Below, piece after piece: positions 1 to 7,725 of a stretch of 62,228 nucleotides of DNA. A program made the translations under genes and the position numbers. Source of the stretch: Nostoc calcicola FACHB-3891 (lineage in GTDB: Bacteria; Cyanobacteriota; Cyanobacteriia; Cyanobacteriales; Nostocaceae); NCBI RefSeq assembly GCF_014697355.1, contig NZ_JACJRQ010000041.1, positions 1-62,228 on the forward strand, written 5' to 3'. The notes below the pieces were generated by a model. That model was not told the origin of the DNA and made no database searches. It saw nothing but the letters and a program-made list of their open reading frames with translations. The stretch's first letter is position 1; each line of letters opens with the position of its first letter.

Positions 1-59
1 TCGAGTTTTTCTCTCTGTTCTACCGTCAGATGGACTTTATCTCGGCGACCTCTTCCCAC
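1..59 (-). CDS. IS630-family transposase, N-terminal fragment
   Basis: Reading leftwards from a GTG at 59 the frame gives VGRGRRDKVHLTVEQREKL and runs off the window. This arginine-rich start followed by an L-T-x-E-Q-R-E-x-L helix is typical of the N-terminal helix-turn-helix of IS630-family transposases. The start codon is uncertain: the frame is also open a little upstream, without an ATG. An identical copy sits at the other end of the window. Confidence 0.6.
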   Translation of the reverse strand, partial: MGRGRRDKVHLTVEQREKL

Positions 60-114
60 TTTCGAGTCCTCATCTTGGCATATCTATTGCACTATTTTAG
101 CTGTGTCAGTCCAC
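1..114 (-). mobile_element. IS630-type element, end fragment (left)
   Basis: Bases 1-113 are the perfect reverse complement of the last 113 bases of the window. The outer end (TGGACTGACACAGC read on the minus strand) is followed by a TA dinucleotide at 115-116, as expected for IS630/Tc1-type insertions, which target and duplicate TA. Only the terminal repeat and the first codons of the transposase are inside the window. The rest lies outside. Confidence 0.8.
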
Positions 115-116
115 TA

Positions 117-219
117 CTGGACTGACACGACTAAAATGATGCAATAGATTTTTGAGGTCTTGATAGAAAACAAGGTTTTTGATTTTTGCTAATGCACTAT
201 TTTAGCTGTGTCAGTCCAC
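117..219. mobile_element. MITE derived from the flanking IS630 element
   Basis: A 103-bp sequence bounded by TA at 115-116 and 220-221. Its two ends are imperfect inverted repeats of about 30 bp (CTGGACTGACACGACTAAAA and GTGGACTGACACAGCTAAAA when read inward). These termini match the end of the IS630 copy next to it, so this is a non-autonomous derivative moved by the same transposase. It abuts the IS end, sharing one TA. Confidence 0.75.
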
Positions 220-294
220 TACAAGATTATGCGATGCTTACCTCTGGGTAGACGCAACGCACAATCTGTAGCAACTTCCGTCTTCCCTGTAGCA

Positions 295-546
295 GCTTCC
301 GCCAAGACGTTTCCGTGTTACGCGCAGTCTGTAAGAGCTTCTGCCAAAACGTTTCCGTGTTACGCGCAGTCTGTAGGAGCTTCTGCCAAGACGTTTCCGT
401 ATTACGCGCAGTCTGTAGGAGCTTCCGCCAAGACGTTTCCGTGTTACGCGCAGTCTGTAGGAGCTTCTGCCAAGACGTTTCCGTGTTACGCGCAGTCTGT
501 AGGAGCTTCTGCCAAGACGTTTCCGTATTACGCGCAGTCTGTAGGA
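295..546. repeat. 42-bp tandem repeat, six copies
   Basis: Six consecutive 42-bp units run from 295 to 546, with degenerate half units at about 253-294 and 547-561. Each unit contains GACGTTTCCGTGTTACGCGC followed by AGTCTGTAGGAGCTTCTGCC. Copies differ at a few positions (GTGTTACG or GTATTACG; TTCTGCC or TTCCGCC). Because 42 is a multiple of three, three different frames stay open through the block (14-residue repeats such as ASAKTFPCYAQSVG). No ribosome binding site or known protein supports translation, so it is annotated as a repeat. Confidence 0.8.
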
Positions 547-594
547 GCTTCTGGTTTGACGTTAAGCTGTTCCACATTTAACTTTCATAATTAG

Positions 595-1140
595 GGCTTT
601 GACTAAGAGTTTTAGCCTTAACCCAAGCGTATTGCACTATAGAGTTATGGCAAATAACGAAGATGGTTGGGGTCGCTATTTTTTCCCTACTCCCGACTCC
701 CGCCCCAACGGGGCTTGGTGATGAGCGATCGCATTGCCGTAATCTACAGAAGTGAGTTTGTGGATATTTTTAGATGCACAAACCACGACTGTACAAGAGA
801 TTGGTTTATTGATGGCTGGAGAAAGTGGGGAGTTGGGAAAATCAGGGAGACAAAGGAAATAACTCCTCACTCCTCACTTCTGACTCAGAATACTCCCAGT
901 CTCTCTTCCTCATGACACTTGACATAGTTCATAAACCCACGTTATAAACTCTTAAAGAAAATTAAATCAGTCTGCCTAATCCACCTGATTACCTAAAAAC
1001 TTTTGTAAACGGTAAACCGGAGCGGAGGAACCAATTCTGGGGCGTATCTTGCACAAAGTGAAAAGTTAAGAGTGAAGAGTTAAAAATTACTAAATAAATA
1101 ACTCATAACTCATCACTCACAACTCATAACTTTTTTAAGA
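595..1140. other. intergenic region, no convincing gene
   Basis: About 550 bp without a supportable gene. Short frames at 667-915 (plus) and 676-870 (minus) have no good start or family resemblance. The stretch at about 1054-1135 is a low-complexity run of AACTCATAACTCATCACTC-type units, the short tandem repeat style common in heterocystous cyanobacteria. Confidence 0.5.
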
Positions 1141-1360
1141 AGGACATCTCTCAGTCCTAGCCCGTCAGCTAACTTCGTCGGCATTGAGAGGAGACTGAAC
1201 GAGCAGCATTCTTACAAGTAATGCCTTGTTCTCGTCAGTGTCCTTTGGCTGGTAACTTTGCAGCTTCGTTGTACCTGCCCTCGGTCTTGAAGAGAGGATA
1301 ATACTACCTTGATTTCTGGCGTTTGAGGCAGGATCATTTACCTTGAGGTAAAGTTCAACC
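1141..1360 (+). promoter_or_regulatory. possible long 5' leader of the GT4 gene
   Basis: The 220 bp ahead of the glycosyltransferase are GC-richer than the AT-rich spacer before them and contain several local inverted repeats, for example CCTTGAGGTAAAG near the start codon and paired CTCGTC/GACGAG-like segments. This is compatible with a structured leader, but no known riboswitch was recognised. GAGGTAA at about 1344-1350 can serve as ribosome binding site for the ATG at 1361. Confidence 0.25.
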
Positions 1361-2632
1361 ATGTTCCAGAATAAGAAACATCGCATTGCCCTAATTTCTG
1401 TTGATGGTGACCCAGCTGTTGAAATTGGTCAAGAAGAAGCTGGAGGTCAAAATGTATATGTGCGTCAAGTAGGTTATGCGCTAGCAAAGCTTGGTTGGCA
1501 AGTGGATATGTTGACTCGTCGTAGTAGTCCCGAACAAGCTGCGATCGTTCAACATAGCCCAAACTGTCGTACTATTCGGTTAAAAGCCGGTCCAGCAGAG
1601 TTTATCGGCCGAGATAACTTATTCGACCATCTACCAGAATTCATCAGAGAATTCCAACGATTCCAGCAGCAGCAAGGGTTCCGTTACTCCCTAATTCATA
1701 CCAACTACTGGTTGTCTTCTTGGGTTGGCATGGAATTGAAAAAACAGCAACCGCTGATTCAGGTACACACTTACCACTCCTTAGGAGCCGTCAAATACAG
1801 AAGTATCAGTGATGTTCCTGTAATTGCTGTCCAGCGATTAGCTGTAGAAAAAGCTTGTTTGGAAACTGTAGACTGTGTGGTTGCAACTAGTCCGCAAGAG
1901 CAGAAGCATATGCGGGTACTCGTTTCCAGCAAGGGTAACATTGAAATGATTCCTTGCGGCACCGATATCGACAAATTTGGCGAAATTTCGCGGTCTGTGG
2001 CGCGGGAAAAATTAGGAATTGCACCAGATGCCAAGATAGTTCTCTACGTTGGTCGCTTTGACCGCCGCAAAGGCATAGAAACCTTAGTCAGAGCCGTTGC
2101 CAAGTCTAGTTTCAGGGGTGAGGCTAACTTTGAGCTAGTAATTGGCGGTGGTAGCCGTCCAGGTCAGAGTGATGGCATCGAACGCTCGCGCATTGCCAGC
2201 ATCGTCACAGAACTCGGACTAGAAAATTGTACAACTTTTGCCGGTCGCCTAGATGATACTATCCTTCCCTTTTACTATGCTGCTGCTGATGTCTGCGTAG
2301 TGCCCAGCCACTATGAGCCTTTTGGCTTAGTTGCTATTGAGGCAATGGCGAGTAAAACTCCAGTGGTAGCTAGTAATGTTGGTGGATTGCAATTTACTGT
2401 TGTACCAGAAGTCACAGGATTACTTGCTCCGCCAAAAGATGAAGTAGCTTTTGCTGCTGCCATAGACCGCATTATTACTAGCCCGTCTTGGCGAGACGAA
2501 TTAGGCGAAGCGGCTCGGCAACGCACAGAAATTGCCTTTAGTTGGTATAGTGTCGCCTTCCGACTAACTCACTTATACACTCGTCTGCTAGCTGAAAGCG
2601 CATCCAATAGCCGATCCCCGGTTGCAGCTTAA
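1361..2632 (+). CDS. GT4 glycosyltransferase, sucrose-phosphate-synthase-like
   Basis: This 423-residue protein is a retaining GT-B glycosyltransferase of family 4. The N-terminal donor loop is visible as EEAGGQNVYVRQV at about residues 25-37. The C-terminal nucleotide-sugar half has YVGRFDRRKGIETLV (about 230-244) and the E-x7-E signature in HYEPFGLVAIEAM (about 319-331). The length and the D-G-D-P-A-V-E-I-G opening fit, from memory, the short cyanobacterial sucrose-phosphate synthases that lack a phosphatase domain. These make sucrose 6-phosphate from a nucleotide glucose and fructose 6-phosphate. Another GT4 specificity cannot be excluded from motifs. GAGGTAA lies 10-12 bases before the ATG. 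It is monocistronic, with repeats on both sides. Confidence 0.8.
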   Translation: MFQNKKHRIALISVDGDPAVEIGQEEAGGQNVYVRQVGYALAKLGWQVDMLTRRSSPEQAAIVQHSPNCRTIRLKAGPAEFIGRDNLFDHLPEFIREFQRFQQQQGFRYSLIHTNYWLSSWVGMELKKQQPLIQVHTYHSLGAVKYRSISDVPVIAVQRLAVEKACLETVDCVVATSPQEQKHMRVLVSSKGNIEMIPCGTDIDKFGEISRSVAREKLGIAPDAKIVLYVGRFDRRKGIETLVRAVAKSSFRGEANFELVIGGGSRPGQSDGIERSRIASIVTELGLENCTTFAGRLDDTILPFYYAAADVCVVPSHYEPFGLVAIEAMASKTPVVASNVGGLQFTVVPEVTGLLAPPKDEVAFAAAIDRIITSPSWRDELGEAARQRTEIAFSWYSVAFRLTHLYTRLLAESASNSRSPVAA

Positions 2633-2646
2633 CCAACAGTTACAGC

Positions 2647-2735
2647 AGAATTCAGAATTCAGAAGTCAGAAGTCAGAATTCAGAAGTCAGAAGTCAGAAT
2701 TGGTGAATTCAGAATTCAGAAGTCAGAATTGGTGA
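2647..2735. repeat. short tandem repeat (GAATTCA / GAAGTCA heptamers)
   Basis: Directly after the glycosyltransferase stop lies a run of heptamer-like units, CAGAATT and CAGAAGT, repeated about ten times. This is the STRR type of degenerate heptanucleotide repeat known from heterocystous cyanobacteria. Confidence 0.7.
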
Positions 2736-2854
2736 ATTAGAATAGGTTCTCTGTCTAGCTACCAAACCTAGATGGTGTACTTGACTAATTTTAAATCTGC
2801 TGTAACTGATAACTGATTGAACTACTCAACCTGGTTAATTAGGGAGTTAAAACC

Positions 2855-3052
2855 ATGCTAAACATTGGAGATTATGCTTTGCATCAAAGAACAGGGCAGG
2901 TTGGTCAAGTTTTAGGTTATGGACATCAGTTAATGGATGGAGTTTATATAACCACCCTCAAAGTTAGAATGACCAAGCGTCAAGGAACTCGGCCTCAAAC
3001 CACATTTGTGGAAGATGCTTACTCCACTTGGACGCTGACACAGGGAACATAA
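2855..3052 (+). CDS. small conserved-looking protein, unknown function
   Basis: A 65-residue acid/base-balanced protein beginning MLNIGDYALHQRTGQVG, preceded by AGGGAG ten bases before the ATG. Its start reads like a small beta-barrel (I-G-D-Y-A-L-H... G-Q-V-L-G-Y), reminiscent of KOW or CarD-type barrels that begin with a G-D-x-V motif, but I do not recognise the family. It has no signal peptide or membrane segment. It stands alone between repeats, 220 bp behind the glycosyltransferase, so its partner genes are unknown. The clear ribosome binding site makes it a likely real gene. Confidence 0.6.
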   Translation: MLNIGDYALHQRTGQVGQVLGYGHQLMDGVYITTLKVRMTKRQGTRPQTTFVEDAYSTWTLTQGT

Positions 3053-3243
3053 AAAACACCCAATTACTTACTTGTTGTGGGGTGGGCGTCTCGCCCGCCC
3101 GTAACCAAACCCAGACAATATGTCGCAATCAAATAAGAGTCCTATATATAAATAATTTTGCTTATACCAGTTCTGTATGAAGATGCGCTAAACCATATTT
3201 AAGTACAAGAAAAAAAACGAACCGCAAAGGACGCAAAGAACAC

Positions 3244-3269
3244 AAAGAAAGAAAGAAAGAAAGAAAGAA
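3244..3269. repeat. AAAG microsatellite
   Basis: Six tandem AAAG units, inside a wider purine-rich stretch that resembles the dispersed CGCAAAGGACGCAAAG sequences seen elsewhere in the window (5424-5463, 36062-36118 reversed). Confidence 0.7.
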
Positions 3270-3270
3270 C

Positions 3271-3367
3271 TTACAGCAATTTTCAGGTAAATAGACCACG
3301 TTGTAGGGGCGCCAAGCTTAGCGCCCCTAGCGGGGATTGTGGTTCAAATAGATGAAAAACGCTGTAA
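3271..3367. mobile_element. MITE-like repeat, TTACAGC family, copy 1
   Basis: A 97-bp sequence that is almost identical to 7554-7650. Ends are inverted: TTACAGCAATTTTCA at the left and TGAAAAACGCTGTAA at the right. The centre is a GC-rich palindrome, GGGGCGCCAAGCTTAGCGCCCC, which could form a hairpin. The two copies differ mainly in that palindrome. The inverted ends and precise limits argue for a non-autonomous mobile element. Confidence 0.65.
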
Positions 3368-3487
3368 AAGAGTTTGGTACAGCTCAACTGCACAAAGTTT
3401 TTTTTTCTTTCTTTGTATGAAACCACCCTGCCTTCCCTACGAGGGAAGGGGATTGAGGGGTGGGGTATAACGTTTGTGGGACAGTGA

Positions 3488-5092
3488 CTATTTTTTTGAA
3501 ACTTGTTCTTCCTCAACAAATTCTGGCAATTCATTGGGGGCACCACAGGCAGAAATATTGCCTGTAAAATTTACATCCGCCATTAGTTCTGGATGTTCCT
3601 GCTGGCGCTGGGTGATTTGTTCGCGGGTGAGAATCTTCGATTCATCAAAACCAAGCTCGATTTCGGTGTGTAAACCGTTGTACTTAACTCGCTTGAGGTT
3701 GTAAAAACGTTTGTTGAGAGTAGTTTTCACAAAAGCCTTCAAGCAACCTAAAAGATATTTGCGTTTAAAGGGATCTTTCACAAACCAATACTCAATGGTT
3801 TTGCGGAGGTAAAAACGGGCATAGTTTCGCAATACTCCTTTGAGAACATCCTCCCGTTCCATTGCGTCTGGTTTCATAATTGGCGTCACGAAGTTATATT
3901 GAGAATAATCCCGAACTTCTACGCGATCGCCTAAATCTTCAAATAACTCGGAAAATGGCCAAGGTGTAAACATATTCCAGTTGGCCATGTCTGTTTTCCA
4001 ATCCAAAGCCATTTGATAGGTTTGCTCAATTGTCTCTGGGGTTTCGTTCTCCAAACCCATAATAAATTGAGCCTCAGCAACCATGCCATTTTTCTTTAAC
4101 AGTTGAATCGCCCGCTTGTTTTCTTCGATAGTCGTTTCTTTGCGAAACAAATTCAACTTTAGTTGTGCTGCTGCTTCTGTACCCAAGGAAACATGAACTA
4201 GTCCAGCTTTGCGGTAAAGAGGTAATTCTTGCTCATCCCGCAAGATATCTGTCACCCGTGTATTGATTCCCCAGTAAACACCCAGATTGCGTTCGATCAA
4301 TTCGTTACATAGCGCAATAAATTTGGGTTTGTTGATGGTTGGTTCCTCGTCGGCAAGAATGAAAAAACCAACTTTATGTTTTTTCACTAAGATTTCAATT
4401 TGATCGACGAATTTCTTGGGACTACCAGAACGGTATTTGCGCCAAAATTTCCACTGAGAACAAAAACGGCAGGTGAAGGGACAGCCTCTAGCATAGTTGG
4501 GAACGGCCACCCGCACGTTGAGAGGAGTATAGATATATTTTTTCCAATCTAATAGATCCCAATCTGGGGTAAGGGTATCTAAATCAGCAATGGGGGGATG
4601 GGCTGGTGTAGCGATGACTTGCCCATCTTCGAGAAAAGCAATGCCTAAAATATTCCGGCGATCGCTCTCTAAAGTACCATTAGCGATCGCCTTCATCAAA
4701 TTAACTGTAATCTCTTCTCCTTCTCCCCGAATAATATAATCTACCCAAGGAGCTTCACTCAGAACTTCATTATACATATAGGTAGGATGAACCCCACCCA
4801 TAATTGTCTTAGCTTGGGGACAAACTTCTTTAACTATCTTCAGGGTTTTTTGAGATTGGTAAATCATCGGCGTGATTGCTGTTGCCAACACCACATCCGG
4901 CTGATGTTTGGCGATTATTTTCGCTAAAACATCATCCGCAATATAATCGGTCATGGCATCAATAAAGCAAATATCGCTAAAGCCCGCTGTCTTCAGTGCC
5001 CCGCCAACATAGGGAACCCAACTTGGTGGCCAATTCCCAGCAATTTCTGCACCACCAGAATGATAATTGGGTTGAATCATCAGAATCCGCAT
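3488..5092 (-). CDS. bchE: BchE-like radical SAM protein with cobalamin-binding domain
   Basis: The 534-residue protein opens with MRILMIQPNYHSGGAEIAG, the start I know from BchE, the anaerobic Mg-protoporphyrin IX monomethyl ester cyclase that forms the fifth ring of (bacterio)chlorophyll. Residues 1-165 form a B12-binding-like Rossmann domain (GGVHPTYM at about 98-105). A radical SAM core follows, with its 4Fe-4S motif CPFTCRFC at about residues 204-211 and GTEAAAQ further on. Full length for the family. Cyanobacteria mostly use the oxygen-dependent AcsF enzyme, and BchE homologues in them may serve low-oxygen conditions or have another substrate. No other chlorophyll gene is adjacent. The ATG is preceded by GGAGGTAG. 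A different B12-radical SAM reaction is possible. Confidence 0.72.
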   Translation of the reverse strand: MRILMIQPNYHSGGAEIAGNWPPSWVPYVGGALKTAGFSDICFIDAMTDYIADDVLAKIIAKHQPDVVLATAITPMIYQSQKTLKIVKEVCPQAKTIMGGVHPTYMYNEVLSEAPWVDYIIRGEGEEITVNLMKAIANGTLESDRRNILGIAFLEDGQVIATPAHPPIADLDTLTPDWDLLDWKKYIYTPLNVRVAVPNYARGCPFTCRFCSQWKFWRKYRSGSPKKFVDQIEILVKKHKVGFFILADEEPTINKPKFIALCNELIERNLGVYWGINTRVTDILRDEQELPLYRKAGLVHVSLGTEAAAQLKLNLFRKETTIEENKRAIQLLKKNGMVAEAQFIMGLENETPETIEQTYQMALDWKTDMANWNMFTPWPFSELFEDLGDRVEVRDYSQYNFVTPIMKPDAMEREDVLKGVLRNYARFYLRKTIEYWFVKDPFKRKYLLGCLKAFVKTTLNKRFYNLKRVKYNGLHTEIELGFDESKILTREQITQRQQEHPELMADVNFTGNISACGAPNELPEFVEEEQVSKK

Positions 5093-5671
5093 AATCTACC
5101 TCCTAATTCTTACCAGAGGACTCAACAATTGAAAATATCCAGCTTGCAACGGCTTTGCTTCTACAAAATTCCAAAGCGAGAAAGATTTATGGATAAATGT
5201 TTGCTAATTGATGTGAGATAAAATAAATATGCAAAAACTTACCAATTTAAATGCTGGTAAAAATTTATCATTTTGCAATTTTTGACCTTTATTTAATTAA
5301 GCTCATTTCATCACTATAAAGCTATTTATTTTTCTGGGTCAATAAGCTTTCTCAAAATTTAATGTTCAGACGCTAAGTACAGCTTTGCGTAAAATCGTGG
5401 CGAATTGAGGGTTAAAATTTAAACGCAAAGGGGCGCAGAGTTCAGCGCAAAGGGGCGCAAAGAATTTGCTACGAATTAATGAAATGTTGTACTAAGGGAC
5501 TTTTAATGAAAAAAAACATCTCATTGTGGGGTACCACAGCTGTGCTACCCTACAAATCTACAAATAATTTGGGATAATTCCTTTTTTGGAGTATTCAATT
5601 AGCTCAGTACAACTTTAGAAGTAAGTCGTGGAATAGCACAGATTAATATACAAACTATAAGTGAAACTTTG
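5093..5671. promoter_or_regulatory. divergent intergenic region between bchE-like gene and ure genes
   Basis: This 580-bp AT-rich region must hold the promoters of both divergent transcripts, but I could not fix a promoter by eye. It contains a direct repeat (CGCAAAGGGGCGCAGAG and GCGCAAAGGGGCGCAAAG, 5423-5462) and an imperfect palindrome around ACCACAGCTGTGCTACC at 5530-5556 that could form a hairpin in front of ureE. Confidence 0.4.
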
Positions 5672-6118
5672 ATGCTGACATTTACCCAACTCAAGCCACC
5701 TAATTACGATGCAGCAGTAACTTTGACTCTGGCGCTAACAGCAGAAGAACGTACCCGCAGTCGTCATCGCTTTGAAACCGAAGACGGGAAGATTGTATTT
5801 TTGCATTTACCCAGAGGAACTGTCTTACACGATGGCGATATTCTCCAAGAAGAAAGCGATCGCAGTTTGATTAGAATAACAGCAAAACCAGAACTAGTGA
5901 TGACTGCCTTTGCGGAAACACCACTTTTATTACTCAGAGCAGCATATCATTTAGGAAATCGCCATGTACCTGTAGAAATTACCCCGACTTATTTACGCTT
6001 GTCTTCAGATTCAGTTTTACGCACAATGTTGGAACAACTGGGATTAGAAGTTAAAGAAGAAATTTTACCGTTTCAGCCAGAATTAGGAGCTTATGGACAA
6101 CACCATCACGCTCACTGA
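5672..6118 (+). CDS. ureE: urease accessory protein UreE
   Basis: UreE is the nickel metallochaperone that delivers Ni2+ to the UreDFG-apourease complex in the cytoplasm. The protein (148 residues from the ATG; a TTG lies just before it) has the UreE N-terminal beta domain (RHRFETEDGKIVFLHLPRG, about 31-49), the ferredoxin-like metal domain with GNRHVPVEI around residue 96, and ends in a nickel-binding histidine tail, GQHHHAH. Its last 26 bases overlap ureF, so the two are translationally coupled. No urease subunit genes or ureD are in the window. In cyanobacteria the urease genes are often split over several loci, so they are presumably elsewhere. Confidence 0.93.
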   Translation: MLTFTQLKPPNYDAAVTLTLALTAEERTRSRHRFETEDGKIVFLHLPRGTVLHDGDILQEESDRSLIRITAKPELVMTAFAETPLLLLRAAYHLGNRHVPVEITPTYLRLSSDSVLRTMLEQLGLEVKEEILPFQPELGAYGQHHHAH

Positions 6119-6785
6119 TAGCCATTTTTTAAATATTTTACAGTTGGCTAGCCCTGCTTTACCTGTGGGAGCATATAGCTATTCTGAAGGCTTGGAAACA
6201 TTGGTAGAAAATGGTACGATCGCCAATCAGGCACGTCTCAAACATTGGCTAGAAGCCCAATTAACTTACGGCGCAATTCGGCTAGAGGCAGCGGTAATGG
6301 CGCGAGCTGAGAAATCTGCAAAAATCGGTGATGTCGAGTCTTTACGCTCTTGGAATCTATGGTTATCCGCAGCTAGGGAAACAGAAGAATTACGCGCCTC
6401 TAGTTGGCAAATGGGGCGATCGCTCATCCAATTACTTGGTAAACTAGAACCGGAGATTCTACCCATAACCAATAGTGTAGGTAATCCATGCAATTATGCG
6501 ATCGCTTTTGGCATCGCCCTTGCCCACTGGCAAATTAACATCCAAGCCGGATTATTAGCATATCTGCACAGTTGGGCAAGTAATTTAATTACAGCTGGCG
6601 TCAAACTGATTCCCCTGGGACAAACAGCAGGACAGCAGTTATTACTAGATTTGCAACCATTAATTAGTACTATGGTATTGGAAATACTAGCGTTGGAAGA
6701 TGAACAACTCAGCTGTTGGAGTTGGGGTTTATCCCTAGCGAGTATGCAGCATCAAACGCAGTATACAAGGTTATTTAGGAGTTAG
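6093..6785 (+). CDS. ureF: urease accessory protein UreF
   Basis: UreF (230 residues) acts with UreD and UreG as the GTPase-regulating part of the urease activation complex. Family hallmarks are the N-terminal QLASPALPVGAYSYSEGLE (about 17-35) and the all-helical body with LEAQLTYGAIRLEAAV. The ATG lies inside ureE, four bases after an AGGAG sequence that is itself part of the ureE coding region, which supports coupled translation. Normal length, with no disruption. The stop is followed at once by a short tandem repeat block that separates it from ureG. Confidence 0.93.
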   Translation: MDNTITLTDSHFLNILQLASPALPVGAYSYSEGLETLVENGTIANQARLKHWLEAQLTYGAIRLEAAVMARAEKSAKIGDVESLRSWNLWLSAARETEELRASSWQMGRSLIQLLGKLEPEILPITNSVGNPCNYAIAFGIALAHWQINIQAGLLAYLHSWASNLITAGVKLIPLGQTAGQQLLLDLQPLISTMVLEILALEDEQLSCWSWGLSLASMQHQTQYTRLFRS

Positions 6786-6843
6786 GAGTTAGGAGTTAGG
6801 AGTTAGGAGTTAGGAGTTAGGAATTAGGAGTTAGAAGTTAGCA
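6778..6843. repeat. short tandem repeat (GGAGTTA heptamer)
   Basis: About eight consecutive heptamers GAGTTAG, then degenerate copies, between the ureF stop and ureG. The first unit includes the ureF stop codon. It is a STRR-type repeat that has expanded inside an operon. Confidence 0.75.
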
Positions 6844-6893
6844 GTTAAGAGTTATTATTCTCCCTATGCCCAATGACAAATGACTAATGACTA

Positions 6894-7496
6894 ATGACAA
6901 AAAATGCATTTAGAGTAGGTGTTGCTGGCCCAGTTGGTTCTGGTAAGACTGCTTTGGTAGATGCTTTGTGCAAGACTTTGCGCGAAAAGTATCAAATTGC
7001 AGTGGTGACAAATGATATATATACTCAAGAAGACGCTCAATTTTTAGTACGTTCTCAGGCTTTAGCAAGCGATCGCATTTTGGGTGTAGAGACTGGTGGT
7101 TGTCCTCATACTGCCATTCGTGAGGATGCTTCTATGAATTTAGCAGCAATTGAACAACTAGAGGAACGTTTTACTGATTTGGATTTAGTATTTTTAGAAA
7201 GTGGCGGTGATAATTTAGCTGCTACCTTTAGTCCAGAATTGGTAGATTTAACAATTTATGTCATCGACGTTGCCGCTGGTGATAAAATTCCCCGCAAGGG
7301 TGGTCCCGGCATTACTAAATCTGATTTATTGGTGATTAACAAAACTGACCTTGCACCTTATGTCGGTGCAGATTTAAGTGTCATGGAACGAGATGCTAAA
7401 AAAATGCGCGGCGATAAACCTTTTATTTTTACTAATTTGAAAACTCAGTCAGGACTTGCAGATGTGATTAACTTTGTCTGCACAAATATTTGTTAG
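6894..7496 (+). CDS. ureG: urease accessory GTPase UreG
   Basis: UreG is the SIMIBI-class GTPase that powers nickel insertion into urease. The 200-residue sequence shows the P-loop GPVGSGKTA at residues 12-20, the metal-binding ETGGCPHTAIRED (Cys-Pro-His, about 65-77) shared with HypB-type enzymes, the Walker B-like FLESGGDNLA, and the guanine-specificity motif NKTDLAPY. Full length. It lies 108 bp after ureF, the gap being largely repeat, so it is probably still co-transcribed with ureE and ureF. No Shine-Dalgarno is evident, and an out-of-register repeat of ACTAATGAC precedes the ATG. Confidence 0.95.
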   Translation: MTKNAFRVGVAGPVGSGKTALVDALCKTLREKYQIAVVTNDIYTQEDAQFLVRSQALASDRILGVETGGCPHTAIREDASMNLAAIEQLEERFTDLDLVFLESGGDNLAATFSPELVDLTIYVIDVAAGDKIPRKGGPGITKSDLLVINKTDLAPYVGADLSVMERDAKKMRGDKPFIFTNLKTQSGLADVINFVCTNIC

Positions 7497-7553
7497 AGGG
7501 TATGGGAAATTAGGAATAGGTTCGGTTTAGTTCCTCAACTCAACAATTAACTT

Positions 7554-7650
7554 TTACAGCAATTTTCAGGTAAATAGACCACGTTGTAGGGGCGCACAGC
7601 TGTGCGCCCCTAGCGGGGATTGTGGTTCAAATAGATGAAAAACGCTGTAA
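7554..7650. mobile_element. MITE-like repeat, TTACAGC family, copy 2
   Basis: A 97-bp near-identical copy of 3271-3367, with the same TTACAGC / GCTGTAA inverted ends. Here the central palindrome is GGGGCGCACAGCTGTGCGCCCC, the same palindrome that occurs at 24047-24067 inside a different element. Confidence 0.65.
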
Positions 7651-7676
7651 CTAATAGACATATGGTGAAAATGAAT

Positions 7677-7705
7677 GTAGAGACGTAGCAGTGCTACGTC
7701 TCTAC
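7677..7705. terminator. hairpin between convergent ureG and porin genes
   Basis: A 29-nt near-perfect palindrome, GTAGAGACGTAGCA followed by TGCTACGTCTCTAC, located between the 3' ends of ureG and the porin. It could end transcription from both sides, though it lacks a strong U-tract. A related sequence lies at 28247-28274, so it may instead be a dispersed palindromic repeat. Confidence 0.4.
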
Positions 7706-7725
7706 TCTAATGTTTTCCTAAACCT

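Noticed and set aside
295..546. CRISPR array
   Set aside because: The 42-bp units are contiguous with no unique spacers between repeats, and no cas genes are present.
208..594. Protein-coding gene over the tandem repeat (both strands)
   Set aside because: Several frames are open only because the unit length is a multiple of three; no ribosome binding site and no non-repetitive conserved part.
667..915. Small coding frames on both strands
   Set aside because: Alternative starts, no ribosome binding site, low-complexity ends and no recognisable motif.
1165..1562. Minus-strand frames over the leader and start of the GT4 gene
   Set aside because: They overlap a well-supported gene antisense and have no family resemblance; the leader explanation is simpler.
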